Shown piece after piece: positions 62,735 through 64,000 of a stretch of DNA of 64,000 bases. Under the pieces are notes generated by a model. That model saw only the letters and a program-made list of their open reading frames with translations, was not told the DNA's origin and made no database searches. Source of the DNA: Planctomycetaceae bacterium (lineage in GTDB: Bacteria; Planctomycetota; Planctomycetia; Planctomycetales; Planctomycetaceae). Each line of letters starts with the position of its first letter. Within the stretch, counting starts at the first letter, position 1. Made by a program: the position numbers and the translations under genes. The stretch covers positions 62,001 through 126,000 of the forward strand of contig JAHBXV010000010.1 in the NCBI GenBank assembly GCA_019636285.1. Reading direction: 5' to 3'.

Positions 62735-63055
62735 ATGCGTCGCTTGCTCGCATTTGCCATGGGTGTCGTCTGGGGAGGCGGCACGATGTGGTTCGCCTAC
62801 AACTACCACGTCGTGCGTACCGAGTCGGAATGGCTGCTGGTTTCGCGGCGCGGAAACTCCATTGCCGATACCTACGCCGACGCGCGGACCTGGACGACCG
62901 AGGACTGGCGCGAACGCCCCCGGTTGACGTACGCGATGATCCAGGCCGGTCATCAAAAGGTTCTGGAGTCGGCCGCCGCCGACCAGCTCATGGATGAGAT
63001 CGAGCAACGACTCAAGCGGACTTCGGAGCTGTTGCCTCCTACCACACGGCAATAG
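62735..63055 (+). CDS. Small membrane-anchored protein of unknown function
   Basis: From the ATG at 62735 (AAAGGA before it) the 106-residue product has one N-terminal membrane segment (LLAFAMGVVWGGGTMWFAYN) and a charged helical remainder (MIQAGHQKVLESAAADQLMD). No family is recognised. It is 65 bases before the lipoprotein gene and may be cotranscribed with it. Confidence 0.7.
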   Translation: MRRLLAFAMGVVWGGGTMWFAYNYHVVRTESEWLLVSRRGNSIADTYADARTWTTEDWRERPRLTYAMIQAGHQKVLESAAADQLMDEIEQRLKRTSELLPPTTRQ

Positions 63056-63120
63056 CCGCCTCGCGATTAACGCCCCCCTGCTCGGTCCCCAGATTCGACA
63101 ACCACGCCCTGCTGCCGACC

Positions 63121-64000
63121 ATGTCACTCATCCAGCTCTCCGAGCGAGACCATTCGCCCGCGTCGATGACATCGACGCGGGCGGGACGGTCGACGCTTCT
63201 CGCGGTGGTGCTGACGTGCCTGGTTCCCTACTGCCTGCTGACAGCCACAGGATGTCGAGGCACGCAATCGACGGCGACGGGACTCCCCAAACGGCATACC
63301 GCGCGGGCAGAAGAGTTTGTCGTCCACAGCGACGTGAAGTTACCGCGGAAACATCCGCTACTGCTCGACCTCGTGCGCTTGCAGGAAGAAGTGGCCTCCC
63401 AGTTGCAGCTTCCAGTCGCGCGGCGCGAAGTGGCGCTGTATGTCTTCGCGGACGAACTGCGTTACGCCCAGTTCCTGAACCAGGCCTATCCCGATCTGCC
63501 GCCCCGGCGGGCGTATTTCATTGGGACGTCGGACGAACTGGCGGTTTACACCTTCTGGGGAGACCGAATCCAGGAAGATCTGCGACACGAGGCGACGCAC
63601 GGTGTTCTGCATGCCAGCCTGAAGACGGTTCCGCTATGGCTGGACGAAGGGCTCGCAGAGTATTTCGAGACGCCGGACAAGCATCGCGGGTTTCAGCCCG
63701 AGTACGCGGCGCGACTGGCTGAACAACTGCGCTCGGGCTGGCAGCCTCGCATGGAGCGTCTGGAACAACTCGATGAAGTCGGCCAGATGCAGCGCGACGA
63801 TTACCAGGAAGCCTGGGCGTGGGTCCACTTCCTGCTCCATCACAGTGCCGACACGCGCGGCGTGTTGATCGACTATCTGAAGGAACTACGGACCAATGCC
63901 GAGCCGGGCCTGTTGAGCGAGCAGTTGGCGGCCGTCCTGCCGACGATGAATGACCGATTCGTCGCACATGCCACGACCATGGCACTCGCTGTTGAACCCG
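63121..64000 (+). CDS. Lipoprotein with HExxH metallopeptidase motif (DUF1570-like), runs off the window
   Basis: The frame is open from the ATG at 63121 to the last base, 293 complete codons, so the 3' end is outside. A signal segment with a lipobox-like site ends at Cys45 (CLLTATGC). RHEATHGVLH gives His156-Glu157-x-x-His160, and LDEGLAEYFE supplies the third Glu ligand, the gluzincin arrangement of planctomycete DUF1570-type peptidases. Substrate unknown. The overlapping frame at 62994-63722 is a shadow. Confidence 0.85.
   Translation, partial: MSLIQLSERDHSPASMTSTRAGRSTLLAVVLTCLVPYCLLTATGCRGTQSTATGLPKRHTARAEEFVVHSDVKLPRKHPLLLDLVRLQEEVASQLQLPVARREVALYVFADELRYAQFLNQAYPDLPPRRAYFIGTSDELAVYTFWGDRIQEDLRHEATHGVLHASLKTVPLWLDEGLAEYFETPDKHRGFQPEYAARLAEQLRSGWQPRMERLEQLDEVGQMQRDDYQEAWAWVHFLLHHSADTRGVLIDYLKELRTNAEPGLLSEQLAAVLPTMNDRFVAHATTMALAVEP

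Noticed and set aside
62994-63722. 242-residue ORF overlapping the last gene
   Set aside because: Arg-rich shadow frame of the HExxH lipoprotein gene, which has a signal segment and metal ligands.
1-64000. CRISPR array, prophage, insertion sequence, tRNA or rRNA
   Set aside because: I saw no regularly spaced repeats, transposase or integrase genes, phage structural genes, or tRNA/rRNA signatures; reading by eye could miss a single tRNA.

Overview
The window looks like chromosomal DNA from a planctomycete. It is GC-rich, and it carries families typical of that phylum: a DUF1501 protein, a Big2/haem-like CxxxCH/DUF1549/DUF1553 protein, a cytochrome-WD40-PPC protein, a secreted sulfatase, DUF4058, a ThiD2-ThiE fusion and many secreted proteins of unknown function. 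The genus cannot be fixed from sequence alone. I see no rRNA, tRNA, insertion sequence, prophage or CRISPR array.

Layout. (1) 1-6335: the 3' part of a PolB-like exonuclease gene, then one long minus-strand block ispF - two small-ORF/nucleotidyltransferase cassettes - cysS - DUF4058 - ruvC - ruvA; the last three genes are joined by 4-nt stop/start overlaps. (2) 6506-16662: sulfatase, PAS-AraC regulator, DUF1501 and DUF1549/1553 proteins, a Uma2 nuclease-like protein beside a palindromic repeat, and a cytochrome/WD40/PPC protein. (3) 16735-25532: a GyrI-like gene overlapping a PD-(D/E)XK protein gene, a huge beta-helix/TPR fusion, membrane and secreted unknowns, and an FHA protein. (4) 25884-29830: an ECF41 sigma factor locus with two matching TGTCACA-N16-CGTC-type promoters, one before a carboxymuconolactone decarboxylase / NmrA / esterase operon and one before a cupin-sigma pair. 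(5) 30832-35850: a phosphonate-catabolism operon (DUF5690 transporter, alcohol dehydrogenase, PhnZ-like HD oxygenase, FAD oxidase, phosphonatase PhnX). (6) 35847-46431: glycosidase-like protein, YkgJ-type Cys-rich protein, a ClpN-ThiD2-ThiE fusion, asparagine synthase, AroH chorismate mutase and a polytopic membrane protein. (7) 46432-47063: a gene-free island of stacked palindromes. (8) 47064-64000: metzincin-like metalloprotease, prepilin peptidase, then the housekeeping run pheA - tpiA - secG - yicC - gmk - rpoZ ending in a strong terminator, a large secreted unknown, and an HExxH lipoprotein gene running off the edge.

How they work together. The ECF41 locus appears to be a self-contained regulon: the sigma factor probably drives its own cupin-sigma transcript and the redox operon. 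The phosphonate cluster should release phosphate from aminoethylphosphonate-type compounds through phosphonoacetaldehyde. AroH may supply the chorismate mutase activity that the PheA protein seems to have lost at key residues. The remaining accessory genes are mostly secreted or envelope proteins typical of planctomycetes.
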